Part shown: piece after piece, positions 1 to 9,766 of the stretch
Layout of the letters: every line of letters begins with the position of its first letter
Numbering within the stretch: the first letter of the stretch is position 1
Assembly (NCBI GenBank): GCA_963804245.1
Contig: CAWDPQ010000015.1
Location: 108,102 to 172,101 of the forward strand
Reading direction: 5' to 3'
Source: CAWDPQ01 sp963804245
Lineage (GTDB): Bacteria > Acidobacteriota > Vicinamibacteria > Vicinamibacterales > 2-12-FULL-66-21
Length of the DNA stretch: 64,000 nucleotides
Program-made: the position numbers and the translations under genes
The notes under the pieces: model-generated
Database searches by the model: none
What the model was told of the DNA's origin: nothing
Seen by the model: only the letters and a program-made list of their open reading frames with translations

Positions 1-1506
1 GCGCGCTCCCGCGAGTTTGCCGTTCGTCAGGCACTGGGCGCGAGCCGCGCCAGGCTGGTGCGTCAGATGCTGGTCGAAAGCCTCCTGCTCGCCTCGGCGG
101 GCGGAATCCTCGGACTGGCCCTCGCCCGCTGGACCCTGGACATGATCGCTCGGCTCCGTCCGATGGACATCGCGCTCGTCGATCGCATTCCAATCGATGC
201 GCGCGCGGCCGTCATCGCCAGCGGGGTCACGATCGTAGCGGCCATCATTGCCGGCCTGATGCCTGCGATGCAGCTCTCGCGACCGGCGGCGGTCAGCGCA
301 CTACGGGAAGGGCGAACGAGCTCCAGACGCGGCGTGCGGGGCGCTCTCGTGGTGATCGAGGTGGCCGCAGCGCTGGTGCTTGCCGTTGGCGCCGGACTGT
401 TGGTGCGCAGTTTCATGCTGATTCAAGGCGTCGATCCGGGCTTCAGCCGTGATCACGTGTCGGTGGTTCAGGTCTTCGCGTCCCGCCGCCTCGATACACC
501 GCAGAAGCGCATCGTTTTCTTTCAGCAGGCGCTCGATCGCATGCGAGCGCTGCCTGGTGTTGTCGCCGCCGGCGGGGTGACGTCGATGCCGTTCGGCGAG
601 GCCCGAGTGATCGTCCGAGTGCCGTTCGCCATTACCGGACGTCCCGCGCTATCGGGAGAAGACGCCCTCGCTTACGGAACGGCTGTAAGCGGCGATTACT
701 TTCAAGTCATGGGTGTGCCGCTCATCAAGGGCCGCGTGTTCGACGCAACCGATACGGCCACCGCTCGACAAGTTGTATTGGTTTCGCAGAGTGCCGCGCG
801 CCAGTTCTGGCCGGGATCCGAACCGATCGGATCGAAGGTGCGATTCCGGCTCACCGGCATGAATTACGACGCCGAGGTAGTCGGCATCGTCGGCGACGTG
901 CGTCATGAGGCGCTGGATCAGCCGGCGGCTGCCGAAGTGTTCGTGCCGTATTCGCAGTCAGGATTCTACGCGTTGACGTTCGTCGTTCGCGCGGCGCCGG
1001 GATCGCCGGCGAATCTCCAGGTGCTCAAGGAGCAGATTTGGGGACTCGATCCTCTGCAATCGATCTTCAACAGCGCCAGGCTCGACCATCTGATATCGAA
1101 GACGCTGATTGGCCAACGCTTCAACCTGTTCGTGCTTGGCGGTTTCGCGCTCGCCACGCTGCTGCTCGCTTCGGCCGGCGTGTACGGGGTGATGAGCTTT
1201 TTCACCAGCCAGCGCACGCGTGAATTCGGCATCCGTCTCGCTCTCGGCGCGGAACGTCGCGACATCGTGAAGCTGGTGCTCGGCGAAGGGTTGAAGCTGG
1301 CCGTCGCCGGTGTAGTAGTAGGCGTGATCCTGGCACTGCCGTTGATGCGGCTGCTGGCCGCCCTGCTCTTCGGCGTGACGGCGAGCGATCCGGCGACGTT
1401 CCTCATCGTCAGCACAGCGTTGATCGTGGTCGCGGCGGCCGCCTGTTATCTGCCGGCCACTCGTGCCATCAAGCTGGATCCGGCCAAGGCGCTGCGGATC
1501 GACTGA
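1..1506 (+). CDS. ADOP/MacB-FtsX-type ABC permease, 3' part (5' end outside window)
   Basis: The reading frame is open from base 1 and ends in TGA at 1506; the first visible residues, around the REFAVRQALGASRARLVRQM segment, are the conserved cytoplasmic loop of FtsX-like permeases. A second membrane-bound half follows, with a periplasmic MacB_PCD-type core (GDYFQVMGVPLIKGRVF) and a C-terminal three-helix FtsX unit (YGVMSFFTSQRTREFGIRLALGA). This duplicated layout without an ATPase is that of acidobacterial ADOP permeases, probably involved in efflux or in moving lipids or lipoproteins; the substrate cannot be read from sequence. No ATPase gene lies downstream. The next permease starts about 125 bases later behind its own promoter-like sequence, so the two need not share a transcript. 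Confidence 0.85.
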   Translation, partial: ARSREFAVRQALGASRARLVRQMLVESLLLASAGGILGLALARWTLDMIARLRPMDIALVDRIPIDARAAVIASGVTIVAAIIAGLMPAMQLSRPAAVSALREGRTSSRRGVRGALVVIEVAAALVLAVGAGLLVRSFMLIQGVDPGFSRDHVSVVQVFASRRLDTPQKRIVFFQQALDRMRALPGVVAAGGVTSMPFGEARVIVRVPFAITGRPALSGEDALAYGTAVSGDYFQVMGVPLIKGRVFDATDTATARQVVLVSQSAARQFWPGSEPIGSKVRFRLTGMNYDAEVVGIVGDVRHEALDQPAAAEVFVPYSQSGFYALTFVVRAAPGSPANLQVLKEQIWGLDPLQSIFNSARLDHLISKTLIGQRFNLFVLGGFALATLLLASAGVYGVMSFFTSQRTREFGIRLALGAERRDIVKLVLGEGLKLAVAGVVVGVILALPLMRLLAALLFGVTASDPATFLIVSTALIVVAAAACYLPATRAIKLDPAKALRID

Positions 1507-1527
1507 ACCGCGCGCGCACGCGGGTTC

Positions 1528-1575
1528 TTGACACTTGACCGGCCGGCGGCGTAGCTTCTATCGACATCCGATAGG
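1528..1575 (+). promoter_or_regulatory. Promoter with PadR-like inverted repeat ahead of the permease at 1633
   Basis: TTGACA at 1528-1533 is followed 18 bases later by TAGCTT at 1552-1557, a plausible sigma-70 promoter. Directly behind it, at 1559-1573, lies TATCGACATCCGATA, whose TATCG/CGATA arms match the inner arms of the 22-bp palindrome in front of padR at 18874-18895. The spacer is one base shorter here, so the match is good but imperfect. Control by the same PadR protein is inference. Confidence 0.4.
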
Positions 1576-1632
1576 AGAAGCTTCGTTGCCCCATTGCCAG
1601 GACATCGTTCAAGGAACTCTGCTGGAGCGCGC

Positions 1633-4331
1633 GTGATCACCTTCTGGTCTCGCCTTCGCGCGTTCGCTCTCCGCCTGTCTCGATCCGCTTCGTGGGATCG
1701 AGCGCTCGACGATGAGCTGCAGGCGTATCTCGATCACCAGATCGACGCGAGAATCAGCGCGGGGATGTCGCCCGCCGAGGCGCGGCGCACTGCCCTCGCT
1801 GAGATGGGTGGAGTCGAGCAGGTCAAGGAACAGGTGCGCTCGGGCGTCACGGGCGCATGGTTCGACACCTTCCGCCAGGATCTTCGCTACGCCTTCCGCA
1901 CTCTCCAACATTCACGCGGATTCACCGCGTGGGTCGTCGGCAGTCTCGCGATTGGAATGGCCGTCACGATTGCCGCTCTGGCCCTGCTGAACGCCGCTGC
2001 TGTTCCTCCCGTTCCCCGAGGTCACCGATCAGAAGCGCCTGGTCCGCGTGTCGATGAGCCGCAACTGCGGACGGCCGGACTGCTGGATCCGGATGTCCGC
2101 GCCCGCGCACTACGACGCCCTTCGCGAGGGATTGACCGGTGCGCAAAGTCTGGCGGCCTACACCCTGGGAGAGATCGCCGTTGGTCTCCCCGACGCCAGG
2201 TCGCTGAACGCTGTGTTGGCGTCCGACAACTATTTCGAGGTCCTTGGCGTGCGTCCTCTTTTGGGCCGTACCTTCGGCGCCAGCGACGCACGAGGGCAGG
2301 CCGCCGCAGCCGTCATCTCCCACAGCCTGTGGACGCGCGAGTTCGGCGCCGATCCGTCAGTGCTTGGACGGTCGATACGCGTCGCCGATCAGTTCGTTCA
2401 CATCGTCGGCGTGGCACCCGCGCATTTTTCTGGCATCGATCGGAGCAGGCCCGGGGGTCCGCGGCGGATGGAGGTCGGCCGCAGCCCTGAAGTCTGGCTT
2501 CCGCTGTGGCTGGCGGACCCCGTCCTGCCGCTCACGGCAGCCGAGCAGCGTCGACAGGAACGCGATCTCTACTTCGTCGGACGGGCGAAAGACGGCGTCG
2601 AGCTGCCGCAGCTCGAGGCCGAAGCCAAGGTCGTGGCGATGCGCCTCGCAGCGGAATCAGCGGAATCGCCAGGCGGCCGGGCCGAAGTACTTCGCCTGTG
2701 GAGGGTGAATCCGAGGAACTGGCACTTCGGCGTCATCATCGTGATGCCCATCCCGATCCTGGTGCTCGCGATCGCGTGCGTCAACGCCGCGAACCTGATG
2801 CTCGCGCGCGGCTCTCAGCGTCAGCGAGAGATGGCCATTCGCCTGGCGATTGGCGCCGGCCGCGGCCGCATCGTTCGTCAATTGCTGCTCGAGAGCGCGT
2901 TTCTCGCTCTTGTCGCCAGTGCCATTGCCGTTCCGATCGCATGGTGGGGCCTCGAGCTCGCCAGCAACCCTCTGAACATTTCGATACCCATCGATGCCAC
3001 CGTGCTTGCACTGACGATAGCTGACCGCCGCCGTCACTACCGTCGGGTTCGGGTTGGCGCCGGCAGTACGGGTCAGCGCTCAGCGGCCGTCGAGCAGTCT
3101 TGGACCGGTTGGCGGCCGCAGTGACGCAGTGCCGCAACAAACACGGGTGCGGCGTGCGCTCGTCATCGCGCAAGTGGCGCTCTCGCTGGGACTGCTGGCG
3201 ACCGGGTCGCAGCTCGTCGCAACGGTCCGCTCACAAGCCGTCTCAGGTGGCACACCAGCCAGCCGACTCTTGATCGCGCGGTTCGATCTGCAACCACTCA
3301 ACCTGGCGCCAGACGGCCGGGAGAGCTTCTACCGCGCGCTCGTCGACGGAACATCACGACTGCCAGGCGTGGAAGCAGCCGGCCTTGCGCGCCACACGTC
3401 CGTTTGGACATTCGGACGTGGCGCGGCTCCGGCGTCGATGATGGTCTGGCGTCCAACCGACAGTCCGGAGGAGGGGCACCTCACCATGGGCGGTTATGCC
3501 GGCGGTGACCTGTTCGAGGCCGTCGGCCTGCGCCTCATCGCTGGGCGCACGTTTACCGAAGCCGATCGTCGGCTGCGTCCTCAGGTTGCCGTCGTGAACG
3601 AGACAGCCGCGAAGAACATGAATGGACCGGTGATCGGCAACGTGCTTCGCGTCGCCAGCCGGGACCAGGATTTCCCGTCGTCGATCGACGTGCGCATTGT
3701 CGGAATCGTCGAGGCGGCGATCGAGCCCAGACTGGAGCGGGATGAGCCCCCTGCGGCGAAGATATACCTGCCGTCACCGATCGAGGCGGAACCGGCGTTG
3801 GCGGTGTACGTCCGTACACAAGGGGAGGCAACGTCGCTGGCGCAGCCAGTCCGGGAGCTGGTCAGCCGAATCGCGCCGCGGGTGCCTGTTCAAGAGATCG
3901 GGTCGCTCGAGGAGCTCAACGAGCGCTCCTACACTGTGCAGCTGTGGCTGGCACGAGCCGCGGCGTTCATTGGCGCGCTTGGGCTGCTGCTCGCTACTGC
4001 CGGCTTGTACGGCGTGTCCTCGTACGTGGTGACGATGCGGTCGCGCGAAATAGCGATCCGGATGGCGGTGGGAGCCAGGCCGGGGGCGATACTGCAGATG
4101 GTCCTCGGCCAATCGATGCGCATCGCGCTCGTCGGACTCATCGTCGGCGGCGCCGCCGCCGCTGCGGTCAGTCGGCTGATTCAGTCGGAATATCACGGGA
4201 TCCAAGGGATCGACGGCGCCGCGTTTGGAGGGGCGGTCGCGCTGTTCGTTGTGGCAATGCTCCTGGCGAGCGCGGTTCCCGCCGTCCGCGCGTCGCGCGT
4301 GAATCCCGTCGAAAACTTGAAGGACGCATGA
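1633..4331 (+). CDS. ADOP-type ABC permease, two frameshifts
   Basis: This is a full-length ADOP permease read in three frames. The first part (GTG 1633 to about 2000) has the cytoplasmic DELQAYLDHQ helix and a first membrane segment. The second frame (about 2005-3020) carries the MacB_PCD periplasmic domain (NYFEVLGVRPLLGRTF) and an FtsX loop (REMAIRLAIGAGRGRIVRQL). The third (about 3025-4331) has the second half, ending in SYVVTMRSREIAIRMAVGARPG. Both shifts are +1: an extra C near 2000 and an extra base near 3023. Removing one base at each point restores a continuous protein, so a sequencing indel is as likely as a real mutation. The GTG start has only a weak, distant AAGGA. The gene ends in an ATGA overlap with the amidohydrolase gene, so the two are probably co-translated. 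Confidence 0.75.
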
Positions 4332-5680
4332 ATCCGTCGAAGGCCCTCTGTCATCACGTGGCGGCCAGATTTGCAGCCTGGGTGATCTTGTTCGCGTCCA
4401 CCGTCAGCGCAACAGTTTCCGTCACATCGCAGGCGCGATCGCTGGCGATCACCCGGGTCAACGTCGTGGACGTCATCAACGGACGGGTCCTTCCGAACAG
4501 CACGGTAACGATCAGCGGGCAGACGATCGTCAGCGTCACAGCGACCGGTGCTCCACCACCAAGTGCGCAGGCGGTGGACGGGCAAGGCAAGTTCCTCATC
4601 CCCGGCTTGTGGGACATGCACGCGCATGTCGGGAGCTTGCCGGAATGGCTCCCGCTCTACGCCGCGAACGGTGTGACCGCCATTCGCGATATGGGTTCCA
4701 ACCTCGAGCCCATCCTGAAGATGCGCGGAGAGACGTCATCCGGCAACGTGCTCGGGCCTCGAATCTTTGCCGCAGGGCCCATTCTGGATGATGCGCCGGG
4801 CGACTGGCCGTTCCGCATGCGGGTCAGAACCGCCGACGATGGAAAGTCTGCCGTTCAATTGCTCAAACGTCGAGGCGTGGATCTGATCAAGGTCCACGAC
4901 AACACCCCTCGCGAGGTGTTTTTCGCGATCGCGGAAGAAGCACGACGTCTCAATCTGCCCCTTGCCGGCCACGTGCCGCGCGGCCTCACCGTCGAACAGG
5001 TCATCGACGCCGGTCAGCGTGATATCGAGCATCTGTCGAACCTGCAGATGTGGAAGCCGTGCTCAGGCGGCGACGAGTACCGGTCGGAGGCCTGTCGTCC
5101 GTTCTTTGAGATGCTGGCGCGCCGCGGCGTGTGGCAGACGCCAACGCTGGCCGGGGCATCAGAGCTGCCAACGATCGGCACGCCCGCGTCAGCGATAAGC
5201 AGCGACCAGTTGGCTTATGCGGGCAAACGTCTCAAAGACTTCTGGGCCGGCAATCAGAAGCTGTTCGTGACCAGCCCCGAGGTTGTGCGTCGATTCAAGG
5301 ATGCCGCGGCCGTTGGCGCGGTTGTGACAAAGGACATGGCCAGCGCCGGAGTCGGTATTCTGGCGGGGTGCGACATGATGATTGCCGGCTTCTGCGTGCA
5401 CGACGAGCTCGAGGCCATGGTGCGTGGCGGCATGACACCCGGAGCGGCACTGCAAACCGCGACGATCAATCCGGCGCGATATTTCGGTCTGCAGCAGACA
5501 GCCGGCCGTGTCGCCTCCGGGCAGCGGGCCGATCTCGTGATGCTCGACGCCAATCCGCTGACCGACATTGCGAACGTACGCAAGATCAGGGCGGTGCTCG
5601 TTGCTGGACGGCTGATCGACAGGAGTGAACTGGACAAGACGCTCACCGAAGTCAAACGCGTCGTGGCAGAGCAGCAGTGA
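4328..5680 (+). CDS. Secreted metal-dependent amidohydrolase (imidazolonepropionase/prolidase-like)
   Basis: The ATG overlaps the permease stop (ATGA at 4328-4331), implying coupled translation. An N-terminal hydrophobic segment (WVILFASTVSATVSV) looks like a signal peptide, so a periplasmic or exported enzyme is likely. Amidohydrolase features occur in order: the first-strand HxH metal motif in GLWDMHAHVG, a probable carbamylated lysine in DLIKVHDNTP, histidines in LAGHVPRG and DIEHLS, and an aspartate in LAGCDMMIAG near the end, followed by the usual C-terminal small beta domain (GQRADLVMLDANPLTDI). The family hydrolyses cyclic amides or dipeptides; the substrate is not evident. The frame is intact over 450 residues. 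Confidence 0.8.
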   Translation: MNPSKALCHHVAARFAAWVILFASTVSATVSVTSQARSLAITRVNVVDVINGRVLPNSTVTISGQTIVSVTATGAPPPSAQAVDGQGKFLIPGLWDMHAHVGSLPEWLPLYAANGVTAIRDMGSNLEPILKMRGETSSGNVLGPRIFAAGPILDDAPGDWPFRMRVRTADDGKSAVQLLKRRGVDLIKVHDNTPREVFFAIAEEARRLNLPLAGHVPRGLTVEQVIDAGQRDIEHLSNLQMWKPCSGGDEYRSEACRPFFEMLARRGVWQTPTLAGASELPTIGTPASAISSDQLAYAGKRLKDFWAGNQKLFVTSPEVVRRFKDAAAVGAVVTKDMASAGVGILAGCDMMIAGFCVHDELEAMVRGGMTPGAALQTATINPARYFGLQQTAGRVASGQRADLVMLDANPLTDIANVRKIRAVLVAGRLIDRSELDKTLTEVKRVVAEQQ

Positions 5681-5681
5681 T

Positions 5682-8378
5682 CTAGCTGTCCCGCGTGATC
5701 GTCAGCGGATCGACCGCCAGCGCGCGGCAGGCCGGGAGCACGCTGGCAATGGCCACAGCACCGAGCAGCATGAGCGGTGCGGCCATCCAGACCCACACGC
5801 TCGGAGAGAGATCACTCGGGGTGATGCGGGTGAGCAATCGTGCCGCGACGACCGAGGCCAGCATACCGGCCACCGTGCCGGCGCCGGCAAGACGGCCCCC
5901 TTCGCCGACGACTTGACGGATGACACGCCACCCCTGAGCACCGAGGAGAATCCGGACGGCGATTTCGCGTCGGCGCTGTCGTGCGGCGTCAGACAGCGCG
6001 CCATACAGGCCGAGGATGCCGAGCGTGAGAGCGATGGCGGCGAAGGCACCGATGAGGACCGTCGCGATGCGCAAGGGCGCCAGCGCGTTCCGGCTGAGAT
6101 ACGCGTCGAGCGTCTGGACGACTGGCGTTTCCGAGCCGCCCTCCACGAGCTCCACACGGCTCTTCACCGCGGAAACCATCCCGGCATCGCCTGCTCTCGT
6201 CCCGAGAATCAGCGTCATGCGAGGGATGAAATCCTCAGCCATCGGAAAGTAGATCGCGGGCTCGGCGCGCCGCTGAAAGGTTCGCAGCAGCGCCGAGTGG
6301 ACAACGCCGACGATCTCGGTGCGGCGGCCCATACGGTCGATGACCGCAGCGCCAACGGCGCCGCCGCCAAAGTACTGTTCTGCCGCCTCTTGATTGACCA
6401 CCGCACCACGGCAGGCACGTGGCGTCTGACCGCTCGAAAATGTCCTGCCTGCGATCGTCGACAAACCCATCGCCTCGAAATAGCCCGGCGACACGATGTG
6501 GGCGTCGAGCACGACGCTCGTCAGCGTCAAATCCGCAGGCACGCGAAACGCCGCCGGACCGGTCCGATCGAGCGCGGCGCTCTTCTGGTTCGCGTAGTAG
6601 TAGAGCGTGGGGCGAGTCCTGACCGTTGCGTCTTCCTTCCTCGTAGAAATGACACCAATGATTTGCACCGGTTGTCCGGTGAGATCCTCGATGGATCGCC
6701 CGACCGGCCTCCCATCGAGCAGCACGTTGGCCGCTTCTTCGTTGACGATGGCGACCTGGCAACTCTGGACCGTATCTCTGCCGCCGAACATTCGACCGGC
6801 GATCGGCGGCAGCTTGATGAGCGGAAGCGTTTCGGGCGTGAACGCCGCGATGTCGACCGTGACGTCGCGAAGCCGCAACCGCGCGGGTTCAATACGCAGC
6901 GACTGCCACACCGGCCGGCTGCCGGGGAGTCTGGCTGCCCAGGCCGTACCAAAGACGCCCGTCACCGACAGCGCTGCCTGTTCGACGGCTTCGAAATACT
7001 TGAGGCCAAGCTCGGGCCCTGTCTCCACGGTCGCCAGAATCGGTTGACCCAGCCGATGGCCAACGCTCGTCTGCAGCGCGCTGTGAAGACCCTGCACCAG
7101 GAGAGACGCGGAAATGACGAGAATGCAACAGCAGGTCATCTGAGCCACGACGAGTCCGGCGCGCAGGCGGCGTATACCCTTCGAGGGACCCTGACTCTCG
7201 CGCTGAAGCACGGCCGCGGGACGATCGTGTCGAGTCTCGAGCAGCGGCATGAGACCGCAGGCGATGGTGATGCCCGCGCAGGCAGCGGCCGCGGCGGCGA
7301 TGCTGACGAGATCCGGCGCGAAGACCAACCGCCCGGCGTCCTGCTCGAAGAAGAGCGCCGGGACGACGTTGGCCGTCCAGAACGCCAGCAGCACGCCGAC
7401 CGCTCCGCCGGTGACCGAGACGAGAACGCTGTCCGAGAGCAGTTGCCGGACGAGTTGTCCGCGGCTGGCGCCAAGCGCCACACGAATCGATGTCTCGTGC
7501 GCGCGGGCCGACGCTCGGCCGAGCAGGAATGCCGCGACGTTGGCGCAGGCGATGAAGAACACCGCACCTGCCGTGAGGCTCAGCAGCGTGCCGACCCGGG
7601 CCAGGCCGTCCGACATTTCGGGCGTCATCGCCGTGTATCGCGTCACGCCTATCTCGCTCGTGCCCGTTCGACGAGCGCTCACGAGCGCCCGCGCGTCCTC
7701 GATCGATACGCCGGGGAGAAGGCGCCCGAAAACCCACCAGCTTCGGCTGCTGCGATCGACGCCTGGCATGGGCTCGTCCCCTAAGGGCGTCCAGATGTCG
7801 ATGTTGCGGCCGGCGTACAGACCTTCGAGCCACTCCGGGGCAACGCTCGCGATGCGGGTCTCCACGTCATCGATGCGGATCTCCTCGCCGCGAACGCTCG
7901 CCGCACCGTGAAACTCCGTCTGCGACAGGCGGTGACTGATGACCACACCCTCGTCGAACGTCAGGCTGAGAAACGCGGCGAGCTCGGACGACACCGCAGC
8001 GACTGCCATGATCGCCGACCGATCGCCTCGCATGATGGTGCTCTGCGACTCGCGGGCAACCCCGAGCCATTCGAAAGCGGTGCGCTCGCCTGTAAGCGCG
8101 AGATACTCTTCGTAGGAAACCGGACTGGCTTCGCGGTGCGCGTTGCGGCCGAACAGCGAAACGAACCTGTCAGTCTCTGTGAGGGGAGAGTCGCGAACAA
8201 TCAGCCCGCGCACGAAGCCGTACACGGACGCATTGCTGCCAATCCCCAGGGCAATCGTCAGCAGCAGCGCGGCAGTCAAGCCGGGCGTGCGCAGAAAACT
8301 TCTCGCCGAATAGCGGAGATCGGCCGGGAAACCCACGAATGTGCCGGGTGCCAGGAGTATGCCACGCGACGGTAGCAA
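5682..8378 (-). CDS. ADOP-type ABC permease, intact (898 aa)
   Basis: An intact ADOP permease, convergent with the amidohydrolase gene, whose stop lies one base away. The first half has a membrane segment (AALLLTIALGIGSNASVYGF), a periplasmic domain and an FtsX core with the loop ETSIRVALGASRGQLVRQLL. The second half starts at GLVVAQMTCCCILVISASLL and ends with the loop RREIAVRILLGAQGWRVIRQ and two more helices. The PadR-associated cytoplasmic N-terminal helix seen in other family members is missing. No ATPase is encoded nearby. The cysteine run CCC within a membrane helix is unusual. Confidence 0.85.
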   Translation of the reverse strand: MLPSRGILLAPGTFVGFPADLRYSARSFLRTPGLTAALLLTIALGIGSNASVYGFVRGLIVRDSPLTETDRFVSLFGRNAHREASPVSYEEYLALTGERTAFEWLGVARESQSTIMRGDRSAIMAVAAVSSELAAFLSLTFDEGVVISHRLSQTEFHGAASVRGEEIRIDDVETRIASVAPEWLEGLYAGRNIDIWTPLGDEPMPGVDRSSRSWWVFGRLLPGVSIEDARALVSARRTGTSEIGVTRYTAMTPEMSDGLARVGTLLSLTAGAVFFIACANVAAFLLGRASARAHETSIRVALGASRGQLVRQLLSDSVLVSVTGGAVGVLLAFWTANVVPALFFEQDAGRLVFAPDLVSIAAAAAACAGITIACGLMPLLETRHDRPAAVLQRESQGPSKGIRRLRAGLVVAQMTCCCILVISASLLVQGLHSALQTSVGHRLGQPILATVETGPELGLKYFEAVEQAALSVTGVFGTAWAARLPGSRPVWQSLRIEPARLRLRDVTVDIAAFTPETLPLIKLPPIAGRMFGGRDTVQSCQVAIVNEEAANVLLDGRPVGRSIEDLTGQPVQIIGVISTRKEDATVRTRPTLYYYANQKSAALDRTGPAAFRVPADLTLTSVVLDAHIVSPGYFEAMGLSTIAGRTFSSGQTPRACRGAVVNQEAAEQYFGGGAVGAAVIDRMGRRTEIVGVVHSALLRTFQRRAEPAIYFPMAEDFIPRMTLILGTRAGDAGMVSAVKSRVELVEGGSETPVVQTLDAYLSRNALAPLRIATVLIGAFAAIALTLGILGLYGALSDAARQRRREIAVRILLGAQGWRVIRQVVGEGGRLAGAGTVAGMLASVVAARLLTRITPSDLSPSVWVWMAAPLMLLGAVAIASVLPACRALAVDPLTITRDS

Positions 8379-8425
8379 ACGTCCCCTCGAACGCTGGCGT
8401 CCGAACCGTGTCCGATCGTGAGCAC

Positions 8426-8481
8426 CCGGTTCCCACGACCGAACAGGATCATTTTCTGCGTCGGGCGCCCGTGGAACCCGG
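8426..8481. repeat. REP-like imperfect hairpin
   Basis: CCGGTTCCCACG (8426-8437) can pair, with bulges, with CGTGGAACCCGG (8470-8481). The left flank CCCACGACCGAACAGG matches CCCAAGACCGAACAGG beside the inverted repeat at 9682-9758 at 15 of 16 bases, suggesting a related, decayed dispersed element. It lies between divergent genes. Confidence 0.4.
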
Positions 8482-8523
8482 AGCGCGAGCAGACGTAGTT
8501 CCTGTGTTTAGGAGGTCCCAAAG

Positions 8524-9207
8524 ATGCGCCAATTGACGATGAGCACAACGGTTGTGCTTTTGGCAGCGTTCGCCCTGAGAGTCCCTTCGTCCGCCGAACC
8601 CCTGCAGCCGGCCGCGCCTCAGAAAATCGATCTGGCCGAGCGATTGGCTGCCGGAAAGTTGAAGGCTGTGAACCGCGAGGTGACCCCGGCGCAGGGGAAA
8701 GCCGGCGCCGTGCATCTGTCGGAGAAGCCAGGAAATGGCATCGCCTGGATCGACGGGACAGACTTTGCGAGCGGAACGATCGAGGTCGATGTTCGCGGGC
8801 GTGACGTGTTTCAGCAAAGCTTCCTGGGCATCGCCTTCCACGGCAAGGACGACAACACCTACGAGACCGTCTACCTGCGCCCGTTCAATTTCCGATCGGA
8901 CGACCAGGCGAGGCATCAGCATGCGGTCCAGTACATTTCGATGCCCGATTACGATTGGCCACGACTTCGAAAAGAATTCCCAGAAGAGTTCGAGAACCCA
9001 GTCGATGCGTCGGTGGCGCCGACCGATTGGGTACCCCTCAAGGTTGTCGTCAACGAGAAGACCGTCCAAATCTATGTCGGAGCGGTCAAAACGCCGACTC
9101 TCGAAGTACGGAAGCTCGGTCAGCTCGATCGCGGCCTGATCGGGCTGTGGACCGGCAACAACAGCGACGGTGACTTCGCGAATCTACGCGTGACGGCCAG
9201 CAAGTAA
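8524..9207 (+). CDS. Secreted concanavalin-like (DUF1080-type) protein
   Basis: The start follows a strong AGGAGG ribosome site. A signal peptide (TVVLLAAFALRVPSSAEP) is followed by one jelly-roll domain of about 190 residues, with FASGTIEVDVRGRDVFQQSF, GIAFHGKDDNTYETVYLRPF and a closing GLIGLWTGNNSDGDFANLRV. This resembles the concanavalin A-like/DUF1080 fold, which in Bacteroidetes and Acidobacteria includes 3-keto-disaccharide hydrolases and non-catalytic glycan binders. No catalytic residues can be assigned with confidence. It is probably periplasmic or secreted and is not obviously in an operon with either neighbour. Confidence 0.7.
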   Translation: MRQLTMSTTVVLLAAFALRVPSSAEPLQPAAPQKIDLAERLAAGKLKAVNREVTPAQGKAGAVHLSEKPGNGIAWIDGTDFASGTIEVDVRGRDVFQQSFLGIAFHGKDDNTYETVYLRPFNFRSDDQARHQHAVQYISMPDYDWPRLRKEFPEEFENPVDASVAPTDWVPLKVVVNEKTVQIYVGAVKTPTLEVRKLGQLDRGLIGLWTGNNSDGDFANLRVTASK

Positions 9208-9228
9208 GGGGTGGATTAGCGGGAGCTG

Positions 9229-9660
9229 CTACTCCGCCCGCAGCGCGGCGACCACGTCGGTGCGCAAAGCCTGCCGCGCAGGAACGACGCAGGCCAGAAC
9301 CGCCCAAGCATAGGTGAGCGGGTCGCGCGCGGTGACCTGAAACAGCAGGCTCTGGATGAGACGAGACAGCAGCAGTGCCGCCACCAGGCCGGCGGCGATG
9401 CCGATGATCACTGGCTTCATGCCTTGCAGGACGATCAGGCGCATCACTCGTTCGTGGCTGGCGCCGAGCGCGATGCGGACGCCAATCTCGGCTGTCTGCC
9501 GCGACACCGAGTACGCCGTCACGCCGAATATGCCGACGAGGGCCAGCGCCAGTGCATGGCGGCGAAGGCGCTCAGCAAGACGACGGTGAATCGCCGGGCC
9601 GGCCAGTGGAAAAGTCTGATTTGGCGGGCTAGCGCGGACGGTGGGCGTTCGGTGCCGGGC
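9229..9660 (-). pseudogene. ADOP permease C-terminal remnant
   Basis: Only the last third of an FtsX/ADOP permease remains: ALALALVGIFGVTAYSVSRQ, then AEIGVRIALGASHERVMRLI, then SLLFQVTARDPLTYAWAVLA and the stop. Upstream, in another frame, RRFTVVLLSAFAAM and the preceding LARQIRLFHWPA still match the family, so a frameshift lies near 9555. Homology is lost around 9660, right beside the 23-bp inverted repeat at 9682-9758. There is no start codon or N-terminal two thirds, so this is a genuine truncated remnant. Confidence 0.75.
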
Positions 9661-9681
9661 ACGCCCGTCCCAAGACCGAAC

Positions 9682-9758
9682 AGGGGTCAGATCTTGTTTC
9701 TTGCAACTCGCCACGTTCTACAGAAGTGGACACCCGTGCAAGAAACAAGATCTGACCC
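9682..9758. repeat. Perfect 23-bp inverted repeat with nested hairpin (REP/RAYT- or MITE-like)
   Basis: The left arm 9682-9704 (begins GGGGTCAGATCTTG) and right arm 9736-9758 are exact reverse complements over 23 bases. The 31-base loop contains a second stem: CCAC-TTCT at 9711-9719 pairs with AGAA-GTGG around 9722-9729. The structure is typical of palindromic units mobilised by REP-associated tyrosine transposases. No transposase is encoded here. Confidence 0.75.
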
Positions 9759-9766
9759 CCGCGCGG

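Noticed and set aside
5625..7784. 719-residue plus-strand ORF
   Set aside because: It is antisense to the intact ADOP permease, with Arg/His-rich low-information sequence typical of a shadow frame in high-GC DNA.
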